Origin: Maylandia zebra
Lineage: Eukaryota > Chordata > Actinopteri > Cichliformes > Cichlidae
Assembly (NCBI RefSeq): GCF_041146795.1
Contig: NC_135169.1
Location: 15,290,352 to 15,354,351, forward strand
Direction of reading: 5' to 3'
Length of the DNA: 64,000 nt
The position numbers were made by a program, and so were the translations under genes. Shown piece after piece: positions 1-10,853 of the stretch (its first letter is position 1; every line of letters starts with the position of its first letter). The notes beneath the pieces are model-generated. The model saw nothing but the letters and a program-made list of their open reading frames with translations, did no database searches and was not told the origin of the DNA.

Positions 1-2436
1 CCATCCATCCATCCCATCCATCCATCTTCATCCGCTTTATCCGGAGCCGGGTCGCGGGGGCAGCAGCCTAAGCAAAGAGGCCCAGACCTCCCTCTCCCCA
101 GCCACCTCCTCCAGCTTATCCGGGGGAACACCAAGGCGTTCCCAGGCCAGCCGAGAGATATAATCTCTCCAGTGTGTCCTGGGTCTGTCCCGGGGCCTCC
201 TCCCGGTGGGACATGCCTGGAACACCTCACCCAGGAGGCGCCCAGGGGGCATCCTTGTCAGATGCCCGAACCACCTCAGCTGGCTCCTTTCGATGTGGAG
301 CAGTAGCTGCTCTACTCTGAGCCCCTCCCGGATGGCCGAACTTCTCACCCTATCTCTAAGGGAGAGGCCAGCCACCCTTCGGAGGAAGCTCATTTCTGCC
401 GCTTGTATCCGCGATCTCGTTCTTTCGGTCACTACCCACAGCTCGTGGCCATAGGTGAGGGTAGGGACGTAGATCGACCGGTAAATTGAGAGCTTCGCTT
501 TTACACTCAGCTCCCTCTTCACCACGACGGACCGGTGCAGCGTCCGCATTACTGCAGCCGCAGCCCCAATCCGTCTGTCGATCTCCGGCTCCCTTCTCCC
601 ATCACTCGCGAACAAGACCCCGAGATACTTAAACTCCTCCACTTGGGGCAGGAACTCATCCCCGACCCGGAGTGGGCACTCCACCCTTTTCCGGCTGAGA
701 ACCATGGCCTCAGATTTGGAGGTGCTGATCCTCATTCCCGCTGCTTCACACTCGGCTGCGAACCGTTCCAGTGCGAGCTGGAGGCCCTCACCCGATGGAG
801 CCAACAGAACCACATCATCTGCAAAAATCAGAGATGAGATTCTGAGGCCACCAAAGCGAAAGCCCTCCGCCACTTGGCTGCGCCTAGAAATCCTGTCCAT
901 AAAAATTATGAACAGAACCGGAGACAAAGGGCAGCCCTGGCGGAGCCCATCACCCACCGGGAACGAGTCCGACTTATTGCCGGCAATGCGAACCAAGCTC
1001 TTGCAACGGTTGTATAGGGATCGAATGGCCCGTAGCAATGGGCCAGACACCCCATACTCCCGCAACACCTCCCACAGGACACCCCGAGGGACACGGTCGA
1101 ATGCCTTCTCCAAGTCCACAAAACACATGTAGACTGGTTGGGCAAACTCCCATGCACCCTCAAGTATCCTGGAGAGGATAAAGAGCTGGTCCAGTGTTCC
1201 GCGACCAGGACGAAAACCGCATTGTTCCTCCTGTATCCGAGGTTCGACTAGCGGACGAACTCTCCTTTCCAGCACCCTGGCATAGACTTTCCCAGGGAGG
1301 CTGAGGAGTGTGATCCCCCTGTAGTTGGAACACACCCTCCGGTCCCCCTTCTTAAAGATGGGGACCACCACCCCGGTCTGCCAGTCCACAGGTACTGCCG
1401 CTGATCTCCACGCAACATTGCAGAGGCGTGTCAACCAGGACAGCCCTACAACGTCCAGAGCCTTCAGGAACTCGGGGCGGACCTCATCAACACCAGGGGC
1501 TCTGCCACCAAGGAGTTGTTTAACTGCCTCAGTGACCTCTCCCCCGGAAATTGGCGGGTCATTCCCCTCATCCCCAGACTCTGCTTCCTCCTCGGAAGAC
1601 GTGTCAGTAGGATTAAGGAGGTCCTCGAAGTATTCCTTCCACCGCCTGACAATTTTCTCAGTCGACGTCAGTAGCGCTCCGCCAGCACTATACACAGTGC
1701 AGGTAGAGCACCGCTTTCCCCTCCTGAGACGCCTGACGGTTTGCCAGAATCTCTTCGAGGCAGTCCGAAAGTCTTTTTCCATGGCCTCTCCGAACTCCTC
1801 CCACACCCGAGTTTTTGCTTCAGCCACTGCCCGAGCCGCATTCCGCTTGGCCTGTCGATACCTGTCGGCTGCCTCCGGAGTCCCACAGGCCAACCAAGCC
1901 CGATAGGACTCCTTCTTCAGCCTGGTGGCTCCCTTCACCTCTGGTGTCCACCATTTGGTTCGGGGATTACCACCGCGGCAGGCACCAACCACCTTGCGGC
2001 CGCAGCTCAATGCAGCAGCTTCGGCAATGGAGACGCTGAACATGGTCCATTCGGACTCAATGTCCCCCGTCTCCCTCGGAATGCTGTTGAAGCTCTGCCG
2101 GAGGTGTGCGTTGAAGATATCGCGGACTGGGGCCTCTGCTAGACGTTCCCAGCACACCCTCACTACGCGTTTAGGTGCACCAGGTCTGTCCAGCGTCCTC
2201 CCCCGCCACCTGATCCAACTCACCACCAGGTGGTGATCAGTTGACAGCTCAGCCCCTCTCTTTACCCGAGTGTCCAGAACATATGGTCGCAGGTCTGCTG
2301 ATACGATTACAAAATCGATCATCGACCTACGGCCTAGAGCGTCCTGGTGCCATGTGCACTTATGGACACTCTTATGTTCGAACAGGGTGTTCGTTATGGC
2401 CAAACTGTGATTAGCACAGAAGTCCAATAACAGTTT
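1..2436 (-). mobile_element. 5'-truncated non-LTR retrotransposon (LINE, RTE/Rex3-like)
   Basis: The minus strand carries the end of an endonuclease domain, a full reverse transcriptase and a short 3' end running into a GATG-type tail, seen as CCAT repeats at bases 1-27. Loss of the 5' part with a retained simple tail is the usual result of target-primed reverse transcription. A shorter copy of the same family lies at 61330-62095 on the plus strand. The RTE/Rex3-like assignment rests mainly on the GATG tail and is inference. The 5' breakpoint near 2436 is where recognisable endonuclease sequence stops. The 3' end may extend past the window edge. Confidence 0.85.
37..2436 (-). CDS. LINE endonuclease/reverse transcriptase, N-terminally truncated but open
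   Basis: This is the ORF2-type protein that nicks target DNA and reverse-transcribes the element RNA. About 800 codons are uninterrupted. Numbering from the first Met of the open frame (2562), the C-terminal part of an APE-type endonuclease is at about 43-120 (SMIDFVIVS, then a DHHLV block). The reverse transcriptase spans about 340-620, with VDLEKAFDRV near 482, RQGCPLSPVLF near 541 and the catalytic FADD box at 580-583. The C-terminal region contains RTRSRIQAAEMSFLRR and ends in a Pro/Arg-rich tail. The frame extends upstream to 2562, but those residues do not look like LINE protein, so that Met is probably fortuitous. The missing endonuclease N-terminus means this copy is not autonomous, despite its intact RT. 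Confidence 0.85.
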   Translation of the reverse strand, partial: KLLLDFCANHSLAITNTLFEHKSVHKCTWHQDALGRRSMIDFVIVSADLRPYVLDTRVKRGAELSTDHHLVVSWIRWRGRTLDRPGAPKRVVRVCWERLAEAPVRDIFNAHLRQSFNSIPRETGDIESEWTMFSVSIAEAAALSCGRKVVGACRGGNPRTKWWTPEVKGATRLKKESYRAWLACGTPEAADRYRQAKRNAARAVAEAKTRVWEEFGEAMEKDFRTASKRFWQTVRRLRRGKRCSTCTVYSAGGALLTSTEKIVRRWKEYFEDLLNPTDTSSEEEAESGDEGNDPPISGGEVTEAVKQLLGGRAPGVDEVRPEFLKALDVVGLSWLTRLCNVAWRSAAVPVDWQTGVVVPIFKKGDRRVCSNYRGITLLSLPGKVYARVLERRVRPLVEPRIQEEQCGFRPGRGTLDQLFILSRILEGAWEFAQPVYMCFVDLEKAFDRVPRGVLWEVLREYGVSGPLLRAIRSLYNRCKSLVRIAGNKSDSFPVGDGLRQGCPLSPVLFIIFMDRISRRSQVAEGFRFGGLRISSLIFADDVVLLAPSGEGLQLALERFAAECEAAGMRISTSKSEAMVLSRKRVECPLRVGDEFLPQVEEFKYLGVLFASDGRREPEIDRRIGAAAAVMRTLHRSVVVKRELSVKAKLSIYRSIYVPTLTYGHELWVVTERTRSRIQAAEMSFLRRVAGLSLRDRVRSSAIREGLRVEQLLLHIERSQLRWFGHLTRMPPGRLLGEVFQACPTGRRPRDRPRTHWRDYISRLAWERLGVPPDKLEEVAGEREVWASLLRLLPPRPGSG

Positions 2437-3645
2437 CCCCAAACTTATAAACAGTACATTTGCATAATGAAGGAAACTAGCACCACTGAATGAACAATGT
2501 GCTGCGGGGTTAGTTCCATGATTGTTAGTATGCAAATTTATATGACCATTGATCAATGACAACTAATCAAAGCCTACTGATCAAAGGCCATGAGTACCAT
2601 TCACAGAGAGTTGGGGAATTGACTACAGTTTCGTTTGATTTACTTAATGGGGAGGGGGGGGGGGGGGGGGCTGGTTGACTTCTAATGATCTCTACAAATT
2701 TTTATTAATATCTTTAAAATGATAGCAGCACAAACGAAAATTTTTGCAGCACAAACCAGCACAAACGTTTGATACCACTTTTGTTGGATTTGAAGAAGGT
2801 GGGGGGGGGGGGGGGGGGGGGGCAACTTCACTCACATGCGGACTACGGTATCGTAGCAGTGTCCAAATTTAGGGTCCACGTCTTAGGCCGCATTTTAGGC
2901 CGATTACATCACAGTGACACAACGAAGGCTGTCCAAATTCGTAGACTCCGACAAATGCAGCCAACAAATGGGTTCTTCATTTCCCAAGATTTGAAGGATG
3001 GGTCGGGTGTACCCTTCACGGCCCAACCTATCCCAGAATTCATAGCGTGGCCCAGCCAATTTGCCATTGTTGGTAATTAGTTTTAATATTACTCTTTCTG
3101 GGTCACAAGAATGTAGCTGTGTAAACTTCAAATATCTGCTTGATTTATCAAGAGATCACATATTTGCAAAAATGCTTCTACGTTTTCAGAGACGTCTGTT
3201 ACCCACCCACTCAATAGCTAGGCGGGGGTTCAAGGCTCACTAGAGCCGGCAAGCTAGCTCAAACTACAAATTTTATTAAAAGTTTAAGTTAAACTATCAT
3301 CTTGTCTTTATTTTTAGTTAGCACATACTTTAAACACTTAAAGCTGTTAGCTAATGATACTTATATAAGAGCAGATGCATGCTGGTGCAATAAGCTGTAC
3401 GTTTTGGGTCCAATGGATGATGATCTGATTAGTTGACTAATCGCAATAATCGGTGACTAGTCGACTATCAAAATAATCATTTGTGACACCTCTAATCCAG
3501 ACCACCCCAACCAACCCCCACACCTTTCTTGCTTCCACTGCCACCAGGTGCCACCTTTACATTTCTGTCTGCCCCCTCATATATGACTGTCTAGAACCGG
3601 CCCAGGATGTGATTGTTCTTTACATGAAATTGTCCAGGAGCTCAC
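2437..3645. other. Intergenic/intronic stretch with two poly-G runs
   Basis: I see no supported exon here. It holds a run of 17 G at 2654-2670 and one of 22 G at 2801-2822. Around 3415-3480 there are repeated GACTAATCG/GACTAGTCGAC motifs that resemble decayed ends of hAT-type elements in fish. The ORFs across it are low-complexity or chance. Confidence 0.5.
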
Positions 3646-3708
3646 CTGAGAGACTGTAGCTTCCTCTGGCTCCCATTTCACTCTCCCCCTGCTACCACCA
3701 GAACTGTC
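3646..3708 (-). CDS. Candidate internal exon of the unidentified minus-strand gene
   Basis: A 63-bp segment is bounded by a good acceptor (TTTCTTCAACAG) and donor (CAG|GTGAGC). Only one frame is open, reading DSSGGSRGRVKWEPEEATVSQ-like hydrophilic sequence (21 codons, phase 0 on both sides). That phase matches the phase-0 end of the exon at 9446-9531. Its product is not recognised. If it belongs to that gene, the rest of the protein lies further left, outside or beyond the LINE. It may be a chance splice-like segment. Confidence 0.35.
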
Positions 3709-4717
3709 CTGTTGAAGAAAAATGCACAAACAAATTAACTGGGTCAATGCAAGTGAAAAAAATCAAGGTAATGAATGACAAAGCATTAAAGGATTATTAC
3801 ACAAGGTATGTAATTTGTTTGTTCTTATCAAAGAACATAAGGTGTCAAAAGTGTTTAATTTTATAAAGAAATGTAATGGCTTCCACTGTAAACTGTTTCA
3901 AGGTCCAGTGGTAAATGACTGAACTTGTCCCATCATAAAATTGAACAAACAAAAGATTCAGACTTATTCTGAAAAGAAATAATCATGTTACAAGGACAGA
4001 TATGGACAGTTTCAATACCATGCACAATGCAGAATACATGAATGAGAAATTACACATCATGGTGGAAATTCCTCCTAAAAAAAAAAAAAAGAAAAAAAAA
4101 TACTCACACTTAATATGCTTGTTCTTAATGAACCCTTTAGTCTTTTTAGGAACATATATGGATTTTGTTTTACAGGTTGATGCAAAGTTATCACCGCCAT
4201 ACTTTTTATAAGAGTGTGGATTTATCCCACTTTTGTTTGTAATCTCATCGCTAAATCCAGCATGTGCATACGACGGAAAACAATTTATTCTTATAAATGC
4301 AGGCCTAAGAATTGTCTATTGTTAGCATAAATAGTTTTATGAACCCCTTACTACCCACTGAGTACCTGGTGACGTGTGTAGCCACGCCAGGTGCCCTTCA
4401 TTCTAAAGAAGAATCAGTTTTTTGGCATTTAAATTCTGCTAACTGGCTTTGTCTTCCAGACATTTTTTTAAAGACAAGTACATTCTTCAAGTTTCTATTA
4501 ATCATTAACAAACTACTCCCACATTTCTAAATCTCGCTTCTCCAGTAGTGTAACAGTGAGGGAGAATTTGATATTAAGACCAACTATCATCTGTAATACA
4601 GTGGGGCAAAAAAGTATTTAGTCAGCCACCGATTGTGCAAGTTCCCCCACCTAAAATGATAACAGAGGTCAGTAATTTGCACCAGAGGTACACGTCAACT
4701 GTGAGAGACAGAATGTG

Positions 4718-4762
<45 letters not shown>
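4718..4762. repeat. A45 homopolymer inside the left TIR of Tc1 copy 1
   Basis: There are 45 consecutive A on the plus strand at a point where the sister copy at 44818-44827 has only about 8-9 A. It is an expansion of an A tract already present in the inverted repeat, or an assembly/sequencing length error. Confidence 0.9.
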
Positions 4763-4765
<3 letters not shown>

Positions 4766-4850
4766 ATGAATTCACATGGTAGGATTTGTAAAGAATTTAT
4801 TCGTAAATCAGGGTGGAAAATAAGTATTTGGTCAATAACAAAAATACAAC

Positions 4851-5873
4851 TCAATACTTTGTAACATAACCTTTGTTGGCAATAACAGAGGTCAAACGTT
4901 TACTATAGGTCTTTACCAGGTTTGCACACACAGTAGCTGGTATTTTGGCCCATTCCTCCATGCAGATCTTCTCGAGAGCAGTGATGTATTGGGGCTGTCG
5001 CCGAGCAACACGGACTTTCAACTCCCGCCACAGCTTTTCTATGGGGTTGAGGTCTGGAGACTGGCTAGGCCACTCCAGGACTTTCAAATGCTTCTTACGG
5101 AGCCACTCCTTTGTTGCCCGGGCGGTGTGTTTTGGATCATTGTCATGTTGGAAGACCCAGCCGCGTTTCATCTTCAAAGTTCTCACTGATGGAAGGAGGT
5201 TTTGGCTTAAAATCTCACGATACATGGCCCCATTCATTCTGTCCTTAACACGGATCAGTCGTCCTGTCCCCTTGGCAGAAAAACAGCCCCATAGCATGAT
5301 GTTTCCACCCCCATGCTTCACAGTAGGTATGGTGTTCTTGGGATGCAACTCAGTATTCTCCGTCCTCCAAACACGACGAGTTGAGTTTATACCAAAAAGT
5401 TCTACTTTGGTTTCATCTGACCACATGACATTCTCCCAATCCTCTGCTGTATCATCCATGTGCTCTCTGGCAAACTTCAGACGGGCCTGGACATGCATTG
5501 GCTTCAGCAGCGGAACACGTCTGGCACTGCGGGATTTGATTCCCTGCCGTTGTAGTGTGTTACTGATGGTGACCTTTGTTACTTTGGTCCCAGCTCTCTG
5601 CGGGTCATTCACCAGGTCCCCCCGTGTGGTTCTGGGATCTTTGCTCACCGTTCTCATGATCATTTTGACCCCACGGGATGAGATCTTGCGTGGAGCCCCA
5701 GATCGTGGGAGATTATCAGTGGTCTTGTATGTCTTCCATTTTCTGATGATTGCTCCCACAGTTGATTTTTTCACACCAAGCTGCTTGCCTATTGTAGATT
5801 CACTCTTCCCAGTCTGGTGCAGGTCTACAATACTTTTCCTGGTGTCCTTCGAAAGCTCTTTGGTCTTGGCCAT
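4851..5873 (-). CDS. Tc1-family transposase (DD34E), intact, copy 1
   Basis: A cut-and-paste transposase that binds the element's inverted repeats and inserts at TA sites. It has 340 residues, the usual Tc1 length, beginning [20 protein letters not shown]. Paired helix-turn-helix DNA-binding domains lie at about 1-115. The catalytic triad is present: D153 in WSDETKV, D244 in [10 protein letters not shown] and E279 in [11 protein letters not shown]. There are 34 residues between the last two, which defines DD34E. No stop or frameshift interrupts it. It differs from the copy at 44915-45937 at about 11 residues (for example KISS/KMSS, CFSA/CCSA, IEKLW/IENLW), none of them catalytic. The long overlapping plus-strand ORF (4945-5892) is a shadow. 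Confidence 0.95.
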   Translation of the reverse strand: MAKTKELSKDTRKSIVDLHQTGKSESTIGKQLGVKKSTVGAIIRKWKTYKTTDNLPRSGAPRKISSRGVKMIMRTVSKDPRTTRGDLVNDPQRAGTKVTKVTISNTLQRQGIKSRSARRVPLLKPMHVQARLKFAREHMDDTAEDWENVMWSDETKVELFGINSTRRVWRTENTELHPKNTIPTVKHGGGNIMLWGCFSAKGTGRLIRVKDRMNGAMYREILSQNLLPSVRTLKMKRGWVFQHDNDPKHTARATKEWLRKKHLKVLEWPSQSPDLNPIEKLWRELKVRVARRQPQYITALEKICMEEWAKIPATVCANLVKTYSKRLTSVIANKGYVTKY

Positions 5874-7719
5874 GGCGGAGTTTGGAGTCTGACTGTTTGA
5901 GGCTGTGGACAGGTGTCTTTTATACAGATGAGTTCAAACAGTTGCCATTCATACAGGTAACGAGTGGGGGACAGAAAAGCGTCTTACAGAAGACGTTACA
6001 GGTCTGTGAGAGCCAGAGATTTTCCACGTTTGAGGTGACCAAATACTTATTTTCCACCCTGATTTACGAATAAATTCTTTACAAATCCTACCATGTGAAT
6101 TCATGGATTTTTTTTTCACATTCTGTCTCTCACAGTTGAAGTGTACCTCTGGTGCAAATTACTGACCTCTGTCATCATTTTAAGTGGGGGAACTTGCACA
6201 ATCGGTGACTGACGAAATACTTTTTTGCCCCACTGTACTCACATACTCAGCAAATCATAACTTACACTGAATAAATGCTAAAATGTAAATAATAAAAAAT
6301 TGAACTCAAAACCTGCCTTTTCTGGCAATAAAGACAATAGCAAACACAATAATTCAACAATCCTTTGTGGCATTTTGTGTGTGTGTGTGATTTCTGGTTT
6401 TAATATTAGGCTTTTTTTTCCTTTTTCATTTTTTAGATGCAGAATTCTAGAATAGGGCCCTGTTTACTTGTGTGTCAGAAAAAATACAGCAAAAACATAA
6501 TGTGATAAATATCAAACAAGACAAAAAAGGCATATCTAAACAAGCTTCAACAAATTAAATTTGCAGTTTTTATGAGAGAGAGGAAAAAAATCCCATCGTG
6601 TTTCAAGTACAGTTTATATGAAAACACAATTGTTTAAAACAGTGACGTAGCGCTGTATGAAAATCAGATAATTTTAAATTCAAAACTACAGGGAGATTCA
6701 AATTCTACAAGTATCACAGTCTAAAATGATATATGAAAAAAAATTGAAATTAAATGCATTAAATGGAGCTGGTGGTGTATTATTTACCATACGACCTGAG
6801 GAGCTGCTCCTTTCAGCTACAACTTGTGAAGAAAAGTACTAACTTCTCAAAGTATTTCTTATTTCATCTGCTTAACTGGAAAGGGGCACCTCAGTGTCAA
6901 CTATATACATTTCATTTTGTGCAATATACTGGGATATTTGTAATTAGAGTAATTTGTATTTATTAGATCAATTAGCTGTTGTCTGTTTTAGTACGACTTT
7001 AGTAATCTACGAAGCTGCTCCGCTTGATGGATTATTGGAGCATTACAGCTACCGTAGTCAGGAGCCTCTTGGAGTAATCTGGGTCCAAACGCTGCTTCAG
7101 GTCAGCGTCAAAGTCAAACAAACAGCGACATCACTGAGAGTTAAAAACTGTCTAAATTCTTTCATGTTTAATAAAATGATCAGTGTTGCTGCTTTACCAG
7201 GTGTAACAATTAACTTTAACATCCAGGCATCCATGAAAACAGAATTTATTACATTTAACAGAGTTAAAAGTTAGCTTAGTTTCCACCCAAACGTGATATG
7301 CCATATTCTGACAGAGATTTCTGAAAAATTTTAAACATACCCCTCTTCTATCACTTCCAACATAAATAAGGAGAGTAAACTAAACAGCAGTGACGTTTGT
7401 ACGGTTACTGAAGTTGGACTCCCTGGTAAATAATGATGTGGTACGAGATCACTAGCGACACAGCTATGTTAGCATAACAAACGCAGTGAAGCTGGAGGAT
7501 GAACGCTAACGTTTTCCACTCAATACAAGTTAACGTGAGAATTCCCAATGGTTAGAGACAAACGCAATCACATGGCAGGATGCTGTAAATGGACCAAACT
7601 TCAGTCAGGAGAACAACTGAAATAATGCATCCACAATACGAGGTTAGTTATTAGTAAGATAAATAAATAAGTAATAATAGGTTAGTCATTAATATACTGC
7701 AGCAATATGGTAGAGTTGG

Positions 7720-8325
7720 ATGTCTCGAGACAGGTCTTGGTCTTGTCTTGGTCTCAACGGTTAGTCTTGGTCTCGCTGTCTCAGATCGACATAGTGGTCG
7801 GGAGATTTGGAGTCAACAGTATCCATGACACACAACGTAACGTTCGATAATGTGTCATGCGCAAAAGCATCAGCTGTAAGAGCCGTGCTTAGAGAGTGCT
7901 TTTTAGTGAATCAGAAGAATCTACTCCCATTGAGCGAGAGCCGGCTCCTCACTTAATTTCCTTTAGCTGCTCAGCTCTCACACAGTGGCTCAGCTATGCT
8001 CCAATCCCTCCATATTGTGGCCAATCACATGCAAGGATATAGGATAATATCCTTATGTGAAAAACAGAGAGGGTGAGAGATGCGACAGTCAAGTGGAGCA
8101 TCCGTCTGTCCTCTCAGTAAGTGAGTGAGACAGTAGACAGCGGTAAGGAGGGCTGTGCGAGTGAATCACAAAAACACATAAATATGCCTGACACCTGTAA
8201 ATGAAGCAGGATCTGGCTGCAGGTTAAAGATGTTTTTGTCTCGGTCTCGTCTCGACTTTGTCTTGACTCGGTCTGTCTTGGTTTAGGTGGTCTTGACTAC
8301 AAGTCTACAACATGGGAATAGAGCA
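7720..8325. repeat. Probable non-autonomous DNA element with GTCTTG/GTCTCG-rich ends
   Basis: The left end (7720-7790) and right end (8230-8325) are both dense in GTCTCG, GTCTTGG and TCTTGACT motifs, with unrelated sequence between. This is the layout of a small non-autonomous element common in fish. I could not define a target-site duplication, so the boundaries are approximate. Confidence 0.4.
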
Positions 8326-8363
8326 GCTGCGAGTACGGAAGTGGAGGAAGCAAGAAGAATGAG

Positions 8364-8694
8364 TTGAGTAAATGGCCTGTATTTGTATAGCGCTTTTACT
8401 AGTCCCCCCTAGGGACCCCAAAGCGCTTTACACACCCAGTCATCCACCCATTCACACATATTCACACACTGGTGGAGGCAAGCTGCAGTTGTAGCCACAG
8501 CTGCCCTGGGGCGCACTGACAGAAGAGAGGCTGCCATATCGCACCATCGGCCATTCTGGCCAACACGAGTAGGCGGGTAGGTGAAGTGTCATGCCCAAGG
8601 ACACAACGACCAAGACTGTATGAGCCGGGGCTCGAACCGGCAACCTTCCGATTACAAGGCGAACTCCCAACTCTTGAGCCACGATTGCCCCAAT
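8364..8694 (-). repeat. tRNA-headed SINE, copy 1
   Basis: On the minus strand it begins with a tRNA-like head: box A TGGCTCAAGAG and box B GGTTCGAGCCC, the internal RNA polymerase III promoter. It runs through a GC-rich body to a tail containing TATACAAATACAGGCC. The same family occurs at 18590-18903 (+) and 29587-29914 (-). Confidence 0.8.
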
Positions 8695-9445
8695 AAATAG
8701 TAAAGTTTGACTTATCTGATTGTTTTGTCTCGAACCTGTAATGCGCCTTATAATCCAGTATGCCTTATGTATGAAAACAGACCCATTCATCGACTGTGTG
8801 CCTTAAGGTCCGAAAAATACGGTGCTGAATTTAGTTAATACAACCACATGATTTCTTCTTGGATTAATAATGTATTCAGATTCTAATTCGTTTGTGAAAA
8901 TTCACAACTACAGCACATTTAGAATCACTAATTAACCCAACATTAAAGTAAATTGATTCTTAAAATAACAGCATATTAACCTGAAATTAAACGGTCAAAT
9001 CGCAATCTCAAGGGCCAGATTTTGTGCAGTTTCTGGAAAATTTGAATCTTCTCCCTGAGTTTTGGATGCCAGGAGTTTAACAGCCATCTGTAGGTGTTTA
9101 ATGACAAAACTAGAATAGCAAATCTCTTTTTTAGAAAATGTCTAAGTGCTAAGCTATAACTGAGGTCATAGTAGGTGTTCTTGTTATACCAGACAAGGGC
9201 TGTGCAGAGATGTTTAAAGGGGCGGTGCTCAAAGTTAAAAAGGGGCACATAGAACCAGGCTGAAGAACAACAACCCACATTCATCAGGAATCTAATATGG
9301 AATCGAATCATACTATATCACTGTGATTAGGTGGGGACAATGCAAAGCAAATGTAGCCTATCTTGATGCATTCTCAATCATCCAGGAAAGTAAATCTTTC
9401 AGATGAACAGAATCAACTTTTGGAGAAATGTAGCCTATATTTTAC

Positions 9446-9531
9446 CTGATGGGGTACAATGTTGCTGTTGAGGGGTTTCTGCTGCCGCTGCTGCTGGTGG
9501 TGCTGGAGGGCAGGGCTGTGCTGATCTGAGA
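9446..9531 (-). CDS. Second coding exon of the unidentified minus-strand gene
   Basis: 86 bp between acceptor TGTCTACAG and donor CAG|GTAAAA. It opens with two bases that complete the codon left by the exon at 9879-9957 and then reads SDQHSPALQHHQQQRQQK followed by PLNSNIVPHQ, ending in phase 0. The His/Gln-rich run is encoded by a CAG/CAC-rich stretch, so some of the openness may come from composition. No domain is recognised. Confidence 0.5.
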
Positions 9532-9878
9532 CTGTAGACATTAAAAAGTCCACAGGAGAGATGGTAGCTGATTAAACAAGTGTTATGAGATAATAATAAA
9601 ATGCAAAGATTGGTGACACTCTTTGTCTCTCTTCCTCCTTCTGTCTCCTCATCTCATCTATCTCTCCACTTGCTGTCCATCTGAGAACAAGGCACAATTT
9701 ACTATTGCATTAATCTATTATTTTATTATCCACTTAAAAACCACTTAAAAACTCTAGCACCTAATCCATAATAAAGTAATGATATAAAAATGTTATAGAA
9801 ACAAATCATTGTGTTTATTATTGTTTTTATGCTTAACTATAACTGCAATGCAACAACTGGTACATGTGATATTATTAC

Positions 9879-9957
9879 CTGTGCTCTTCTCTTTAAGCCA
9901 GCTGCTGAGGGATCCACCACCTTTAGCCTCACGAGTTTTCCTTTCCTTACGAGGCAT
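9879..9957 (-). CDS. First coding exon of an unidentified minus-strand gene
   Basis: The exon has a start codon at 9957-9955, two bases downstream of an acceptor-like TTGTCCAG. It encodes MPRKERKTREAKGGGSLSSW then LKEKST, 26 codons plus one base, and ends at donor ACAG|GTAATA. The basic, low-complexity N-terminus gives no family assignment. Phase agrees with the exon at 9446-9531. An ATG just inside an acceptor implies 5' UTR exons further right, and candidates are seen at 16900-16953 and 17356-17430. Transposon insertions would make the intervening intron about 7 kb. I do not recognise the gene. Confidence 0.5.
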
Positions 9958-10156
9958 GGCTGGACAATGTTATATAATGAGTAATCATTTTTAAAAAATC
10001 TATACACATAAAAATACAAACACATACACATACAGTGACATTTTATACCTTCTCCAGAATACTCTATAGACTATGGCCACAAGTTTGAAGCATGGTGCTG
10101 ATAAAGAATCTAAGGAGGACTTGCGCATGCCACAGTTTGAACGCAGCACATAATAG

Positions 10157-10853
10157 CTGTGTCCCAAAACTTAGGACAGGGCCCACGCGTCTTCGAAGAC
10201 TGAGAAGGGCGGAAGTGCGAGGCTATGAAATGGGATGGTCTAGCCTTCAGATTTGCGTCACCACTGTCTCGGTGGAGTTTAATAAACTCTGCCGTCTGCT
10301 CCTTACTATCTAAAATATAACAGGACACTGGCGTAAATTCTCGATCATCTCACACTTCTGTTTAATCAGTTTTCTGTTTGACGTTTATTCAGCTGAGAAC
10401 CCTGGAGGAACCCACCTGAGGGATTAATTACGTTTTGTTTACATAATTTTGTTTGCCATCTATAATCCAGTTTTGAGATCCCTTCCCAGACGCCTTAACA
10501 TCCACTCACATCCTGGGCCATCTGACCTCAGGAAATCACATGATAGGGTGGGGCCAGGTTTCACAATGAGCTCGCCCAACATATCTTAAAACTACAGTTG
10601 GACACAGAAATGAAGCCCAACAATCATGTTTTTACAGTCCTGTGGTCTCAGCCTCAGATACTTAGCGAATCAAAACATCTCATTAAAAACACAAACGAAC
10701 AATTTTCTCTCCTTCATTTCTGTCAAACAATGCTGTATGAAACGTTTCTAGCGGTTAATATCATGGTTGCAAGGCAACGGAGGCTAGACCGTCCCATTTC
10801 ACAAGTCTCGCACTTCCGCGATTCTCGCTCTTTGGAGTACCCGGCCCACGTAG
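10157..10853. mobile_element. Non-autonomous DNA transposon with about 90-bp inverted ends
   Basis: The segment 10157-10250 (GGCGGAAGTGCGAGGCTATG...) recurs in inverted, diverged form at 10770-10850 (CTAGACCGTCCCATTTCACA, CTCGCACTTCCGC). The core shows no ORF. Its right end abuts or overlaps the insertion point of the hAT-like element at 10854. Exact ends and target duplication are not resolved. Confidence 0.55.

Larger units (their letters stand above)
4599..6235 (-). mobile_element. Tc1/mariner transposon, full-length copy 1
   Basis: The element is flanked by TA dinucleotides (4597-4598 and 6236-6237) and bounded by inverted repeats starting CAGTGGGGCAAAAAAGTATT at both ends. The TIRs are long (over 200 bp), with further inverted homology internally. 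It contains an uninterrupted 340-aa transposase on the minus strand. A close relative sits at 44700-46301. This copy is 35 bp longer, almost entirely because of a 45-base A run in its left end. Confidence 0.95.
6238..9445. other. Gene-poor, repeat-rich stretch (presumed intron of the unidentified gene)
   Basis: No supported exon. A minus-strand open stretch near 7020-7110 reads protein-like (DADLKQRLDPDYSKRLL) and ends at a possible donor, but its frame meets a stop at the only nearby acceptor. The interval includes the GTCTCG-rich repeat at 7720-8325 and a SINE at 8364-8694. A 111-codon minus ORF at 8976-9311 has no recognisable domain. Confidence 0.5.

Noticed and set aside
4108..4304. Open minus-strand segment as a definite exon of the unidentified gene
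   Set aside because: It has an acceptor-like and a donor-like edge, but its phases do not match the exons on either side. It is mentioned only as a possibility.
4945..5892. 315-codon plus-strand ORF, and its twin at 45009-45956
   Set aside because: Antisense shadows of the Tc1 transposase. They are preserved only because the sense strand is.
7000..7120. Minus-strand protein-like stretch DADLKQRLDPDYSKRLL
   Set aside because: Its frame contains a stop right after the only nearby acceptor, and no phase rescues it.
8976..9311. 111-codon minus-strand ORF
   Set aside because: No domain, no splice or promoter context, and of a length expected by chance in 64 kb.
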